Assembly: GCA_029560585.1 (NCBI GenBank)
Contig: JAKQKQ010000201.1
Location: 1-64,000, forward strand
DNA length: 64,000 bases
Reading direction: 5' to 3'
DNA from: Verrucomicrobiota bacterium
GTDB lineage: Bacteria > Verrucomicrobiota > Verrucomicrobiia > JADLBR01
Shown: positions 32,616 through 41,481 of the stretch, piece by piece
Position numbering within the stretch: position 1 is the first letter of the stretch
Layout of the letters: each line of letters starts with the position of its first letter
Position numbers and translations under genes: made by a program
Notes under the pieces: model-generated
Seen by the model: only the letters and a program-made list of their open reading frames with translations
What the model was told of the DNA's origin: nothing
Databases searched by the model: none

Positions 32616-34321
32616 CACATCCGTTCCACCGTCTTCAAGCCCAACAGCTCGCATCCGGCCCGCAGCGTCCCGGCCGTCGCCCGGCAAAGCGCCAGGCGGT
32701 GCGATCGCAGCACGGCATCCGCTTTCAGCACGGGACAATCCTCAAAAAAGGCGTGGAAACACCCCGCCAGCCCAAACAGATAGAAACAGAGATGATGGGG
32801 GCGCTGCTCCGAGGCCACCTGGGCGACCACATCCTCCCACTGCAGCAATCGCATCATGAGGTCCCGTTCCCTCGGATGTGACGGCGGCCCCAGCCGATAC
32901 TCGGCATCTTCCGGATCACCCGATTTCCTGAAGATCGACCGGATCCTGACATAGGCGTTGAGGACGTAGGGGGCGGTGTTCCCGTCGAACGATAGCAGCC
33001 TGTCCCACTCGAACACGTAGTCCAGATGCCTGTTCTGCACCAGGTCTGCATATTTCACCGAACCGATGCCCAGCGCTTCGGCAATGTCCCGGCGCTCCTC
33101 CTCGCCCAGATCGCCCCGGCGCTCGTCCACGATCGCCCTCGCCCTGACCACGGCCTCATCCAACAGGGCATCCAATTTCACGGGATCCCCCTCGCGCGTC
33201 TTCAGGGGTCTCTTGTCCGCGCCCAGTATCGACCCGAAACCCACGTGCCTCATTTCAACCCCGAGCCCCCAGTGCCTCACCGTGGCGAAAAGCTGCTGGA
33301 AGTGCAGGCTCTGGCGCATGTCCACGACATACCAGATCTCGTCGGGACGAAAGGCCTCCACCCGGTGTTTGACGGTCGCCAGATCCGTCGTGGAATATAG
33401 CGCCGCGCCATCGCTCTTGCGGATGAGGAATGGCTTGTCCTTCAATCCGGCCTCATCGAAAAACACGCATATGGCGCCCTCGCTCTCCCGGGCCACGCCG
33501 CGCGCCACGAGTTCCTCAACCACACCCCGGAGCATCGGATTGTAGAAACTCTCCCCGAGGGATTCATCAAAGTGCACCCCGAGCCGCGCGTAGATCCTCT
33601 CAAAAGCCGATTGGCTCAGCTCGCGGAGACGCCGCCAGAGCGCCAGATTCGCCGGATCGCCATCCTGGAGCTTCTTCAGTTCCTGCCGGGCCGCCTCCTG
33701 GACCTCGGGATCGGATTGCGAGGCCTCGTGCGTCAGCTTATAAAGCCGCTCCATCTCGCCGATGGGGTCCGCCAACAGCGCCTCGTCCGAGCCAAACCGC
33801 CGCAGCCCCACGATCAGCTTGCCGAATTGCGTGCCCCAGTCCCCGATATGATTGTCGCTGATCACGCGGTGCCCGATGTATCGGGCCACCCGCTGCAGGG
33901 AATCGCCCAGCACCGTCGATCTTATGTGTCCCACGTGCATGGACTTCGCCACGTTCGGGGCGCTGAAATCCACGACGATGGTCTTCGGCCGCTCGACCGC
34001 CTCGATGAACCGCCCCGCCTGCCGCCCCTCCAGACCCCGCACCAGGGCCTCTTCCGTCAGCTTGAAGTTGAGAAAGCCCGGCCCCGCAACCCCCACCCCC
34101 GCAAGTGCGCCCGCCCCCCACCGGTTCGCCACGTCATTTGCGATCTCGCGCGGATTGCGTCCGACCTCCTTGGCCAGCACCATCGCCGGATTGGCCTGAT
34201 AGTCGCCGTGCCGGGCATCCGCGCACGGCCGGAAATCCCAGCGCCCTTCGACACTCTCCAGGCCCGCACCCGCCATCGCGCGCTTGAGGGCAGTCTCCAA
34301 TTCTCTGATCACCGGATTCAT
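32615..34321 (-). CDS. argS: Arginyl-tRNA synthetase
   Basis: 568 residues from the ATG at 34321 (MNPVIRELE...); an in-frame ATG at 34351 is possible. The Arg-S N-terminal additional domain (residues 1-95, with GDYQANPAMVLAKEV) precedes the class I catalytic domain, with DFSAPNVAKSMHVGHIRSTV (HIGH motif as HVGH, near 125-132) and SDNHIGDWGTQFGKLI. Downstream, GSILGADKRPLKTREGDPVKLD occupies the KMSKS-equivalent region, and the DALR anticodon-binding domain ends the protein (VLNAYVRIRSIFRKSG, LRAGCELLGLKTVERM). It charges tRNA-Arg. The stop overlaps the start of the NUDIX gene by one base. Confidence 0.95.
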   Translation of the reverse strand: MNPVIRELETALKRAMAGAGLESVEGRWDFRPCADARHGDYQANPAMVLAKEVGRNPREIANDVANRWGAGALAGVGVAGPGFLNFKLTEEALVRGLEGRQAGRFIEAVERPKTIVVDFSAPNVAKSMHVGHIRSTVLGDSLQRVARYIGHRVISDNHIGDWGTQFGKLIVGLRRFGSDEALLADPIGEMERLYKLTHEASQSDPEVQEAARQELKKLQDGDPANLALWRRLRELSQSAFERIYARLGVHFDESLGESFYNPMLRGVVEELVARGVARESEGAICVFFDEAGLKDKPFLIRKSDGAALYSTTDLATVKHRVEAFRPDEIWYVVDMRQSLHFQQLFATVRHWGLGVEMRHVGFGSILGADKRPLKTREGDPVKLDALLDEAVVRARAIVDERRGDLGEEERRDIAEALGIGSVKYADLVQNRHLDYVFEWDRLLSFDGNTAPYVLNAYVRIRSIFRKSGDPEDAEYRLGPPSHPRERDLMMRLLQWEDVVAQVASEQRPHHLCFYLFGLAGCFHAFFEDCPVLKADAVLRSHRLALCRATAGTLRAGCELLGLKTVERM

Positions 34322-34385
34322 ATCAATTTGTCTCGCTCCTCGCACCGCCAAGCGGCGCGCGCAGGAATCGCCTTTCTAGCAGCCT

Positions 34386-34407
34386 GTCCGACTTTGGAAA
34401 GTCCGAC
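34386..34407. repeat. Short imperfect inverted repeat
   Basis: GTCCGACTTTGGAAAGTCCGAC forms a hairpin with one mismatched pair, about 40 bases after the stop of the minus-strand HExxH gene. It might act in transcript end formation, but no T-run follows on that strand. Confidence 0.3.
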
Positions 34408-34446
34408 CGGCCGATCGTAGGCCCCAATGCCGCGGAAAAGGGCAAA

Positions 34447-35163
34447 TCACCGGAGCACGTCCCGTGCCAGCGCAGCCCCTTGAATCGCCGCGTGACGCAG
34501 CCAGCCTGCCGCCCACACCAGCGCGCGGCCCAAATCGTGCGCCCGCAATTCGGGGCTCACAAAAACCAGCAGCAACACCAGCGGAATGAGATTCATCAGA
34601 TAGATCAACGAAAGTGAAAAAAGCCATCCCTCCCCCGAAATGTCGGGTTGAACGCGGCCAAGCATCATCACCGTGAAAGAAATGTGAAAACCCCACGTCA
34701 ACCCCAGCACCGCCAACAGGACCCACAGCTGTCCCCCCAGATTCACCCAGAACCCCGCCAGCCACCACAGCCACACCGCCAGCACGCTGTACAAAGGAAA
34801 GAAATATGGCGCCAGCGAGATCCAGAAGTTCACGCGATCGGTCCGGACGTACCCTCCCTCGAGGCCCACCTTCAGCGCCGTCACGCGACCCCAGAAAAGC
34901 CACGCCCAGATGGCGTGCGTCAGCTCATGGCCCAGAACATAGAGCCGGACAGGCTTGATCCCGGCGGTGAAACAGATCCACCACGCCAACGCCCCACCCG
35001 CGAAACTCAAAAGCAAAGGGTTCCGGGTCGTCTCCCCCCCCATTAGCATGACCCGCCCCAGGCGCCATGCGGCTAAAGTCCAGACCGCGCAAAGCGGCAG
35101 GAGCAATGCCACGGCCACGCACCATTTCAACCATTTGGCGCTTGCCTTTTGTGCTGTCGCCAC
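34447..35163 (-). CDS. Integral membrane HExxH protein (M50-like zinc protease family)
   Basis: A 238-residue membrane protein with about six hydrophobic segments. The first follows the GTG start at 35163, which has GAGGGG and AAGG sequences upstream. The zinc-site motif HELTH (in VLGHELTHAIWAWLFWG, residues about 78-94) lies within a helix, as in M50/site-2-type proteases and related membrane proteins. A second ligand candidate is less clear: YFFPLYSVLAV at about 120 resembles the second conserved loop, but no obvious NPDG motif was found. A regulated intramembrane protease or non-proteolytic relative is possible. The start lies 27 bases from the divergent rpsT start. Confidence 0.7.
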   Translation of the reverse strand: MATAQKASAKWLKWCVAVALLLPLCAVWTLAAWRLGRVMLMGGETTRNPLLLSFAGGALAWWICFTAGIKPVRLYVLGHELTHAIWAWLFWGRVTALKVGLEGGYVRTDRVNFWISLAPYFFPLYSVLAVWLWWLAGFWVNLGGQLWVLLAVLGLTWGFHISFTVMMLGRVQPDISGEGWLFSLSLIYLMNLIPLVLLLVFVSPELRAHDLGRALVWAAGWLRHAAIQGAALARDVLR

Positions 35164-35190
35164 TACCTTCGCCCCTCACCAATTGTAATC

Positions 35191-35466
35191 ATGGCCAATA
35201 CGCTTTCAGCAGCAAAACGCGCCCGCTCTTCGGAGAAGCGGCGCCAACGCAACCGACGGGTCAAGAGTCGCGTCAAAGACATTGAGAAACAGTATCGCCA
35301 ACTCATCGGCGAAAAGAAGCTCGATGAGGCCCGGGCCCTCCTGCCCACGGTGAATTCTGTCCTGGGCAAGGCGGCGAAGACCCCGGCGGTCCATCGGAAC
35401 AAGGCCCGGCGGAAGATCTCCCGCCTCACCAAGCTCCTCAAGACCGCCGAGGCAGCCTCCGCCTGA
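35191..35466 (+). CDS. rpsT: Small ribosomal subunit protein bS20
   Basis: A 91-residue basic protein beginning MANTLSAAKRARSSEKRRQRN, the canonical bS20 N-terminus. It forms a three-helix bundle with a C-terminal block of VHRNKARRKISRLTKLL, and binds 16S rRNA early in 30S assembly. The ATG has no evident Shine-Dalgarno. The intergenic distance to the divergent membrane-protein gene is only 27 bases, so its promoter must overlap that gene's 5' coding region. Confidence 0.97.
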   Translation: MANTLSAAKRARSSEKRRQRNRRVKSRVKDIEKQYRQLIGEKKLDEARALLPTVNSVLGKAAKTPAVHRNKARRKISRLTKLLKTAEAASA

Positions 35467-35783
35467 TCCGCCGCCCAGCCGCCTCCAACCATCGCGGCTG
35501 TTGACCCCAAGGGCCACAAAGTCCCTGGACCAACGCACAACCCACGCGCAGGGCCGCCGCAGCGGCATCCGTCTTCCCTGACCCGTGTGTCCCACCCCAT
35601 GTGCCTCCCTGTCCAGCAATCGGCGGAACCATCTGCCCCAGAGTTCATTCCGACGACATCAGTGGGCCAACCCAAGCCCCCCACCCACATTGGGGCGCCA
35701 AAGCAGGCTCCGATAACACGCCTGAATGGCCGATATACCATTGAAGAATCGCCGCGGACGGGCGATATTATCGGCCGGGAAGC
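35467..35783. other. 317-base non-coding gap after rpsT
   Basis: No reading frame with recognisable features, no strong hairpin with a T-run and no member of the repeat families was seen. The last 60 bases are less GC-rich (GATATACCATTGAAG) and may contain the promoter of the FHA-domain gene, without a clear -35/-10 pair. Confidence 0.4.
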
Positions 35784-36587
35784 GTGAATCCAACCTTCGC
35801 AGCCGAGGGCACGATCTACTATGGGGATCTTTTCACCCTGATGGATGAGGTACAAACCCTATCCAACGCCAACAAAACCGGATACTTGGAAATCAAGACG
35901 GAAGGTCAACCGTCCTATTTGTTTTTCGAGGATGGCCAGATCATCGATGCCGTGCATGGGGAGCGCCGGGGTTCCGAGGCGGTATTCTCGCTGCTGCGGT
36001 TGCCGAAGACCGCCACCACGTACACACACGGTTATCGTCACCCCTACCGGACCATCGACCAACCCTCCATCGCATTGCTCATAGAAGCCGCCCGCAGGGC
36101 CGACGAGGCTAGCCACGAGACCCCACGCGATGGCGAATCGGTGACCCCGGCGCTCCAGGTATTTGCCGGCTACCAGACCGCGAGACACTTCCCCCTCGAA
36201 CGCGAGTTGCTCAAGATAGGCCGCTCCTTGGATAACGACATCGTTATCGCAGACCCCTCGATCTCGCGCTACCATGCGCGACTCGAAGTCCGCGATTTCG
36301 GCGTCATCCTCAGGGACCTCGGTTCCCGAAACGGCACCTGGCTGATGTCCCACCGCATCTGCGACGTCGTCCTTCAACCCGACGACAGCCTCCATTTTGG
36401 CCTCGTGTCAGCACGCTTCGTCCACCGGGCATTTGTCGAACTCGGCTGGGAACCAACGACCGTCCCGGCAGCCGCCTCGGGCACCGCCAGAAAACCCACC
36501 CGGTCCATGATCGACGAAGACACGTTTCCCGAGGAAGCGGAGCCCCCCCCCATGGGCGACGCATACTGGGGACGCAGCGCCGCATAG
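35784..36587 (+). CDS. DUF4388 and FHA domain protein
   Basis: 267 residues from a GTG start. Residues about 12-105 form a DUF4388-type domain (GDLFTLMDEVQTLSNANKTG, YLFFEDGQIIDAVHGERRG), which is common in myxobacterial and PVC regulators. Residues about 140-215 form an FHA phosphothreonine-binding domain with the core motifs LKIGRSLDNDIVIADPSISRYHARL and LGSRNGTWL (GR, SxxH and NG all present). A charged, probably disordered tail follows. The protein likely links Ser/Thr kinase signalling to another process; no kinase gene lies in the window, so its partner is unknown. Cytoplasmic. Confidence 0.9.
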   Translation: MNPTFAAEGTIYYGDLFTLMDEVQTLSNANKTGYLEIKTEGQPSYLFFEDGQIIDAVHGERRGSEAVFSLLRLPKTATTYTHGYRHPYRTIDQPSIALLIEAARRADEASHETPRDGESVTPALQVFAGYQTARHFPLERELLKIGRSLDNDIVIADPSISRYHARLEVRDFGVILRDLGSRNGTWLMSHRICDVVLQPDDSLHFGLVSARFVHRAFVELGWEPTTVPAAASGTARKPTRSMIDEDTFPEEAEPPPMGDAYWGRSAA

Positions 36588-36672
36588 CCATCCCAGATCG
36601 GCGATCCAGCGGATCGCAAGAAAGCTCATCCGCCAGCGCGGCCGGACGCCACCGCGGGCGAGCCGCCAGCCC

Positions 36673-37182
36673 TTACCATCCCTCGGTGATCTTGGACACG
36701 ATCTTGCGCGCCAGATCTTCTGCCAAGAGACCCATCGCCTGCCGCTCTGCCTCCTGCAAATCCTGGCCGATGAAGAACTCCGTCTCGCCCGTGAATTCCT
36801 CGCCCTTGAAAATCGCCTCCGCGTCGCCGCGCTTCTTCAACGTGGCCTCGCCCTTCAGTTCGACACGGTATTCCGCCACCTGCCTCGTGTCGCGCCTCGA
36901 AGAGCGCTGAGGGCGCCGCTCGAACTCAATCAGTTTCACGTCGAGCGTGGCATCGGCATTCGGTTCGCGGACCACGCGCAGGGTCCCGTCCCGATGCAGG
37001 TTCTGGATGATCGCATCCGTGACCATGACCGAAATGCTCGGCTCGTATGTCTCGTTCTTGACGACCGGCACGTATATCGTCCTGACCCCTCGCAATTCCT
37101 CGCCCGCGATGCTTCCAAGCCGATAGGCGCAACCACCCACCGCAACCGCCGCAACACATGCCACAATTATGCTCTTGCTCAT
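36673..37182 (-). CDS. LptE-like LPS-assembly lipoprotein
   Basis: A 169-residue lipoprotein with lipobox VGGC (Cys18), GCAYRLG just after it, and the typical LptE/LPS-assembly domain strands: RTIYVPVVKNETYEPSI near 33-49, VTDAIIQNLHRDGTLRVV near 53-70, and a final helical ERQAMGLLAEDLARKIVSKI. LptE plugs the LptD barrel in the outer membrane. A GGAAG sequence precedes the ATG at 37182. It lies 25 bases after the BamD-like gene and is probably co-transcribed. The LptE family is fast-evolving, so the assignment is by pattern. Confidence 0.82.
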   Translation of the reverse strand: MSKSIIVACVAAVAVGGCAYRLGSIAGEELRGVRTIYVPVVKNETYEPSISVMVTDAIIQNLHRDGTLRVVREPNADATLDVKLIEFERRPQRSSRRDTRQVAEYRVELKGEATLKKRGDAEAIFKGEEFTGETEFFIGQDLQEAERQAMGLLAEDLARKIVSKITEGW

Positions 37183-37207
37183 AAAAATCTTCCGGACGTG
37201 ACTCGGT

Positions 37208-38482
37208 CTACTGCACCGCAGGCTCCGGCAGGACCGGCCCGATCATCTCGTCATCCGCAGACGGCGCGGCCGGCGCCGGCACCGGCTTCCGCAGTGCCAC
37301 ATCGGGCGCCAGTGGCCTATTCGCCCGCTCGACCGCAGGCGCCGAGACCGCCTCCGCTTGCGGCAACGGCTCGGCGTCGTCCATGCGCGGCTTGATCCCG
37401 GCAAACTCGGGCCCGTCCGGCACCGCCTCATCCATGGCCTGCGCCGACTTTCCCCGCTCACGCGCCATGGCCTCCGCCGCCCGTTCCTGATGGCGCGCCA
37501 AATCCTTCGGCATTGGGGGTCCAGACTCGGTCATGGGCGTCAACTCCTCGATCCGCTTCAGCGCGATCTTGGCCATTTCAGAATCCGGCGCTTTCTGCAC
37601 CACATCCCGATAGTAAATCACGGCCGCGTCAGGCTTCTTCTGCGTCTCGTAGAACTTCGCAATGTTGAACGACCCCTGCGTTAGGCGCCCGTGCACGATC
37701 GCCAGATTCTCCTTCGCCTGCGCGACTTTGTCGCTGTTCGGAAAACGCGCTATGAACTCCGTGAATGCCTGGATCGCCTTCTCGGCAGCCCCCTGATCGT
37801 AATCCGGCCGCTCGGCCGCCTGAAACCACACGTACCCGATCTGATAAAGCGCGTCATCCGCGATGTCGTGGCCCGGAAAACGGTCGAGCACCGTTTTGTA
37901 AGCCGTGATCGCCTCGCTCCATTTCTTGGTCTTCTCATTGCACAGCCCAATCTTGAACTGCGACTCTGCCGCATATCGGCCGTAGGGCGCATTCTTGATT
38001 ATCTGGTCGTACATCTTCGCCGTCTGCTCCCAGGACGGCAGGAGCGGCATCTTCCAGATGCGCTGGGGCTCGCCCATCAGGAATAGATTCGCGATCTGGT
38101 ACTGCCTCTCCAGCGCCTTCTCAAAGTACTCGCTCGCCGGATACTTCTCGACGCACTTCTGGTAGTCCTTAAACGCCCGCGAAAAATCCCCCTGTTGCTC
38201 GGAACACCACCCGATCCGGTACTGGGCCTCGCCAGAGTTGAATGAGAACGGCCACTTCCGCACCAGGGCCAGATACATCGTCTTGGCCTGCTTCCAGTCC
38301 TTGGACTCTTCGAGCCTCTTGCCGGCCTCCAGTTGATCTCGGGAGTTCGCCGCGACCGGGCCCTCTTCCGTCGCGTCCTCATTGACCCACCCTTCGCCGG
38401 GACGCCACACCAGGGCCCCCTGGGCCGAGAAGTAGCCCAGCAGCCCAGTGCACACCAGAGCTGTCCCCAAGATGCGCTGCAT
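37208..38482 (-). CDS. BamD/YbgF-like TPR outer-membrane assembly protein
   Basis: A 424-residue protein with a signal sequence (MQRILGTALVCTGLLGYFSAQGALVW). Residues about 50-320 are tetratricopeptide-like repeats of the BamD type, with repeated Y-x-x-x-x-x-x-x-P helices such as AFKDYQKCVEKYPASEYFEKAL, AITAYKTVLDRFPGHDIADDA and AFTEFIARFPNSDKVAQA. A Pro/Ala-rich disordered tail follows (about 340-424). No lipobox cysteine was found at the expected place, so it may be periplasmic. It is divergent from hom and upstream of the LptE-like gene, which fits a role in outer-membrane biogenesis. A Tol-Pal CpoB-like function is the alternative. Confidence 0.75.
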   Translation of the reverse strand: MQRILGTALVCTGLLGYFSAQGALVWRPGEGWVNEDATEEGPVAANSRDQLEAGKRLEESKDWKQAKTMYLALVRKWPFSFNSGEAQYRIGWCSEQQGDFSRAFKDYQKCVEKYPASEYFEKALERQYQIANLFLMGEPQRIWKMPLLPSWEQTAKMYDQIIKNAPYGRYAAESQFKIGLCNEKTKKWSEAITAYKTVLDRFPGHDIADDALYQIGYVWFQAAERPDYDQGAAEKAIQAFTEFIARFPNSDKVAQAKENLAIVHGRLTQGSFNIAKFYETQKKPDAAVIYYRDVVQKAPDSEMAKIALKRIEELTPMTESGPPMPKDLARHQERAAEAMARERGKSAQAMDEAVPDGPEFAGIKPRMDDAEPLPQAEAVSAPAVERANRPLAPDVALRKPVPAPAAPSADDEMIGPVLPEPAVQ

Positions 38483-38575
38483 GACCCTCTAATATCTGGC
38501 CTTCTTGGCCCATTGACAAGCCCCAACTCGGATCTTTACAGGCGGCCGGGCCTCGGGTTTATTGGAATTTTCGAT

Positions 38576-39874
38576 ATGCAAACCATCCGCATCGGCATCG
38601 CAGGCTTGGGTGTCGTCGGTTCCGGGGTCGTCAAACACCTCTGGGCCAACGCCGATCTCATCGCGGAGCGCACCGGCTTCCGGATCGAGGTCGCCCGCGT
38701 CGCAGAGCGCGACCCCGCAAGATGCTCGGCCCTCGGCATCGACTCATCCAGGCTGACCGTGGACCCCCTGGAGCTCGCCCGCGACCCCTCGCTCAAGATC
38801 GTCGTGGAACTCATGGGCGGCACCGGCATCGCCCGCCAGTTCATCGACCTTGCGCTGCGCCAGGGCAAAGGGGTCGTCACCGCAAACAAGGCCCTCCTCG
38901 CGGAGGCCGCAGAACCCCTCGTTGGCCTCGCAACCCAGAATCGCCTGCCTCTCTGCTTCGAGGCAAGCGTCGCCGGGGGCATCCCCATCCTCAAGGCCCT
39001 CCGAGAGGGCCTCGTCGCGAACCGCATCATCAGCATCCATGGCATCGTCAACGGGACCTGCAATTTCATCCTGTCCTCCATGACCCAATCCGGCCAACCA
39101 TATGCGGAGGCGCTGGCCGAGGCACAGCGGCAGGGCTTTGCCGAGGCGGATCCCACCCTCGACGTCGGTGGCTTCGATGCGATGCACAAGGCCTGCATCT
39201 TGGCGGCACTCGCCTATGGTTTCTGGATCCGACCCTCGGACGTCCACACCCGCGGCATCGACGCCGTGACGCCCGAGGATCTCCACTTCGCCAAGGTCCT
39301 CGGCTATACGATCAAGCACCTCGCGGTCGTCCGCTGCGACGAAGACGGGGCGGTGGAGGTGCATGTCGGCCCCACGCTGATCCCCTCCACCAATGTCATG
39401 GCATCCGTGGGCGGAGTCTTCAACGCCCTGGCCGTGCGAGGCGACGTCGTGGGCGACACGCTTTTTTATGGGCGCGGTGCCGGCCCGGATGCCACCGCCA
39501 GCGCGGTCATCAGCGATATCGCAGAGGCATCCTCGGCCCTCGCCCAGGGCTATCACTTGCCCGCCTGCGGAATCCACGGCCTCTACAATCGGTTTCGTCC
39601 CTACGGGGAAACCCGCAGCCGCTACTACGTCCGGTTCTCGGTCGCCGACAGGCCCGGCGTCCTCGCCCAGATCGCAGACGTCTTCGGCAAGCACCAGATA
39701 AGCATCGCCTCGGTCTTTCAGCCGAAGGAACATCCCGGGGCGGTCGTGCCCCTCGTGATGCTGCTCTACCGGGCCCGGGAACAGTATCTCCGCGATGCCC
39801 TCGCTGAGATCTCCCGGCTGCCCGTCAATCAGGGCGAATCGGTCGCGCTGCGCGTCGAAGACTTCGACACGTGA
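38576..39874 (+). CDS. hom: Homoserine dehydrogenase
   Basis: A 432-residue enzyme of aspartate-family amino acid synthesis, reducing aspartate semialdehyde to homoserine. The N-terminal NAD(P)-binding domain has GIAGLGVVGSGVV (Rossmann GxGxxG) and VVTANKALLAEAAEPL. The catalytic domain has VAGGIPILKALREGL, IHGIVNGTCNFILSSM and the signature AFAEADPTLDV-like GFAEADPTLDVGGFDAMHK. The C-terminal ACT domain covers about residues 350-425 (YYVRFSVADRPGVLAQIADVF), implying feedback inhibition, typically by threonine. The start ATG 38576 is chosen; the 92-base divergent spacer to the BamD-like gene contains a TTGACA hexamer at 38513-38518, but the matching -10 is weak. Confidence 0.96.
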   Translation: MQTIRIGIAGLGVVGSGVVKHLWANADLIAERTGFRIEVARVAERDPARCSALGIDSSRLTVDPLELARDPSLKIVVELMGGTGIARQFIDLALRQGKGVVTANKALLAEAAEPLVGLATQNRLPLCFEASVAGGIPILKALREGLVANRIISIHGIVNGTCNFILSSMTQSGQPYAEALAEAQRQGFAEADPTLDVGGFDAMHKACILAALAYGFWIRPSDVHTRGIDAVTPEDLHFAKVLGYTIKHLAVVRCDEDGAVEVHVGPTLIPSTNVMASVGGVFNALAVRGDVVGDTLFYGRGAGPDATASAVISDIAEASSALAQGYHLPACGIHGLYNRFRPYGETRSRYYVRFSVADRPGVLAQIADVFGKHQISIASVFQPKEHPGAVVPLVMLLYRAREQYLRDALAEISRLPVNQGESVALRVEDFDT

Positions 39875-39969
39875 CCTGGCCCGAGAATTCACATGCCGAA
39901 TCGTAGGAGCCTGCTTGCAGGCGACCCCATACGCGAATCGCGCGCAAGCGCGCTCCTGCGTCTCATTTT
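39875..39969 (+). repeat. 95-bp REPIN-like doublet, copy B
   Basis: It begins at the first base after the hom stop codon. The left flank CCTGGCCCGAGAATTCACATGCCG is followed by hairpin GTAGGAGCCTGCTTGCAGGC and inverted hairpin GCGCGCAAGCGCGCTCCTGC. It aligns over its full length with the reverse complement of 27808-27902. It lies between hom and the sulfatase. Confidence 0.75.
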
Positions 39970-40080
39970 CCCCCCGGCGGCGCCCCTGAGTCCGGCCATC
40001 TCCCGCCGTTGGGCATCTCACCGTCCCGCCCAAAGATAATGTTCGCGGTGCGCCCCGCAGTGGCCCGATACTGGGTCGCC

Positions 40081-41481
40081 ATGAGGATACTCCTGCTCCT
40101 TCTCGCCGCCTGCTGCACCGCAACCTCCGCACAAATCCCGAATTTCGTCCTCGCGATGGCCGACGATCAGGGCGCCGGCGACATGGCCTACTGCGGCCAT
40201 CCCACCCTCCACACCCCAAACTTTGACAGCCTGTCGCGCGAAGGGCTCCGCCTCGACCGCTTCTACGCCGCCGCGCCCGTCTGCTCGCCCACCCGAGGCA
40301 GCGTGATGACGGGCCGCACGCCAAACCGATACGGCTGCTTCAAGTGGGGCTACACGCTCCGGCCTCAGGAGGTCACTGTCGCCGAAGCCCTCAGGCGCGC
40401 CGGTTACACGACGGGACATTTCGGCAAATGGCATCTGGGCTCCCTCCGGCCCGACAGCCCCACATGCCCCGGCCAGAGCGGTTTCGACACATGGTTCTCC
40501 AGCCCCAACTTCTTTGACGTCGACCCCTGGATGGCCCGCGAGGGCAAGTCGATCCACACCTCCGGCGAAGGCTCCGAGGTCATCGTCGATGCCGCGCTCG
40601 AATTCATCCGTGGTGCCGCCAGGGCCGGGCGCCCCTTCCTCGCCGTGGTCTGGTTTGGTTCGCCCCACTCACCGCACATCGGCACCGAAGCGGACCTCGC
40701 GCTCTATAAGGATCAACCCGAAAAAATGCGGCCTTTCCTGGCCGAGATCACCGCCATGGACCGCGCCATGGGCAAGCTCCGCAGCGGTCTCCGCGACGCG
40801 GGCATCGCCCAGAACACCCTCCTGTGGTACTGCTCCGATAACGGCGCAATCCAAGAGGGCTCCACCGGCGGCCTCCGCGGCAAGAAAGGCAGCATCTGGG
40901 AGGGCGGCCTCCGGGTGCCCGCCCTCATGGAGTGGCCCGTGCGAATCCGCCAGCCCCGCGCGTGCGACGTCCCATGCGGCACCGTCGATATCTTCCCAAC
41001 CCTTCTGGAACTGGCCGGCGCGAAAGTCCCCGCGCGCCCGCCCCTCGACGGCATCAGCCTCGCCTCACTCATCGATGGCACCATGGCCTCCCGCCCCAGC
41101 CCCATGGGTTTCTGGGATTACCCCATCCGCGGCCTCCAAACAAAAAGCACGGAACTCCTCGAGACCCTCGCCCAAGAGCAGGCCTCAGGAAAGGTCCGCC
41201 CAGCCGCGGAGGCCGAACCCATCCCCGCCGCCCAACTCCGCACCGACTACCCCACTGACTCGTTTCCGGGCCACGCCGCCTGGCTCGATAACCCTTGGAA
41301 ACTCCACCGCATCCAAGAGAAAAACGGCCCCGTCAAATATGAACTCTACAACCTCGCCGCTGACCCGACCGAATCTCACGACCTCGCCAACACCGAACGC
41401 GAGCGCATCCCCCGCATGCAGGCCGGGCTGGAAAACTGGCTGCGCTCTGTCGTCGCCAGCCTCAACGGCGCGGATTACTGA
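40081..41481 (+). CDS. Secreted type I sulfatase (arylsulfatase A-like)
   Basis: 466 residues from ATG 40081, which opens a signal peptide (MRILLLLLAACCTATSA). The alkaline-phosphatase-fold sulfatase core has the metal-binding MADDQGAGDM (Asp pair, residues about 23-32) and the formylglycine motif CSPTR at about residues 67-71 (VCSPTRGSVMTGR), whose Cys must be oxidised to fGly. Further blocks are GHFGKWHLGSL, the second metal site TLLWYCSDNGAIQ near 240 and the C-terminal YNLAADPTESHDLA. It removes sulfate from a sulfated glycan or small ester. It is followed after a repeat by a GntR regulator and the HzsA-like array, suggesting a shared substrate. No FGE with catalytic Cys or anSME is in the window. 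Confidence 0.9.
   Translation: MRILLLLLAACCTATSAQIPNFVLAMADDQGAGDMAYCGHPTLHTPNFDSLSREGLRLDRFYAAAPVCSPTRGSVMTGRTPNRYGCFKWGYTLRPQEVTVAEALRRAGYTTGHFGKWHLGSLRPDSPTCPGQSGFDTWFSSPNFFDVDPWMAREGKSIHTSGEGSEVIVDAALEFIRGAARAGRPFLAVVWFGSPHSPHIGTEADLALYKDQPEKMRPFLAEITAMDRAMGKLRSGLRDAGIAQNTLLWYCSDNGAIQEGSTGGLRGKKGSIWEGGLRVPALMEWPVRIRQPRACDVPCGTVDIFPTLLELAGAKVPARPPLDGISLASLIDGTMASRPSPMGFWDYPIRGLQTKSTELLETLAQEQASGKVRPAAEAEPIPAAQLRTDYPTDSFPGHAAWLDNPWKLHRIQEKNGPVKYELYNLAADPTESHDLANTERERIPRMQAGLENWLRSVVASLNGADY

Noticed and set aside
34386-34407. Intrinsic terminator for the HExxH gene
   Set aside because: The stem has a mismatch and no following T-run, so it is listed only as an inverted repeat.
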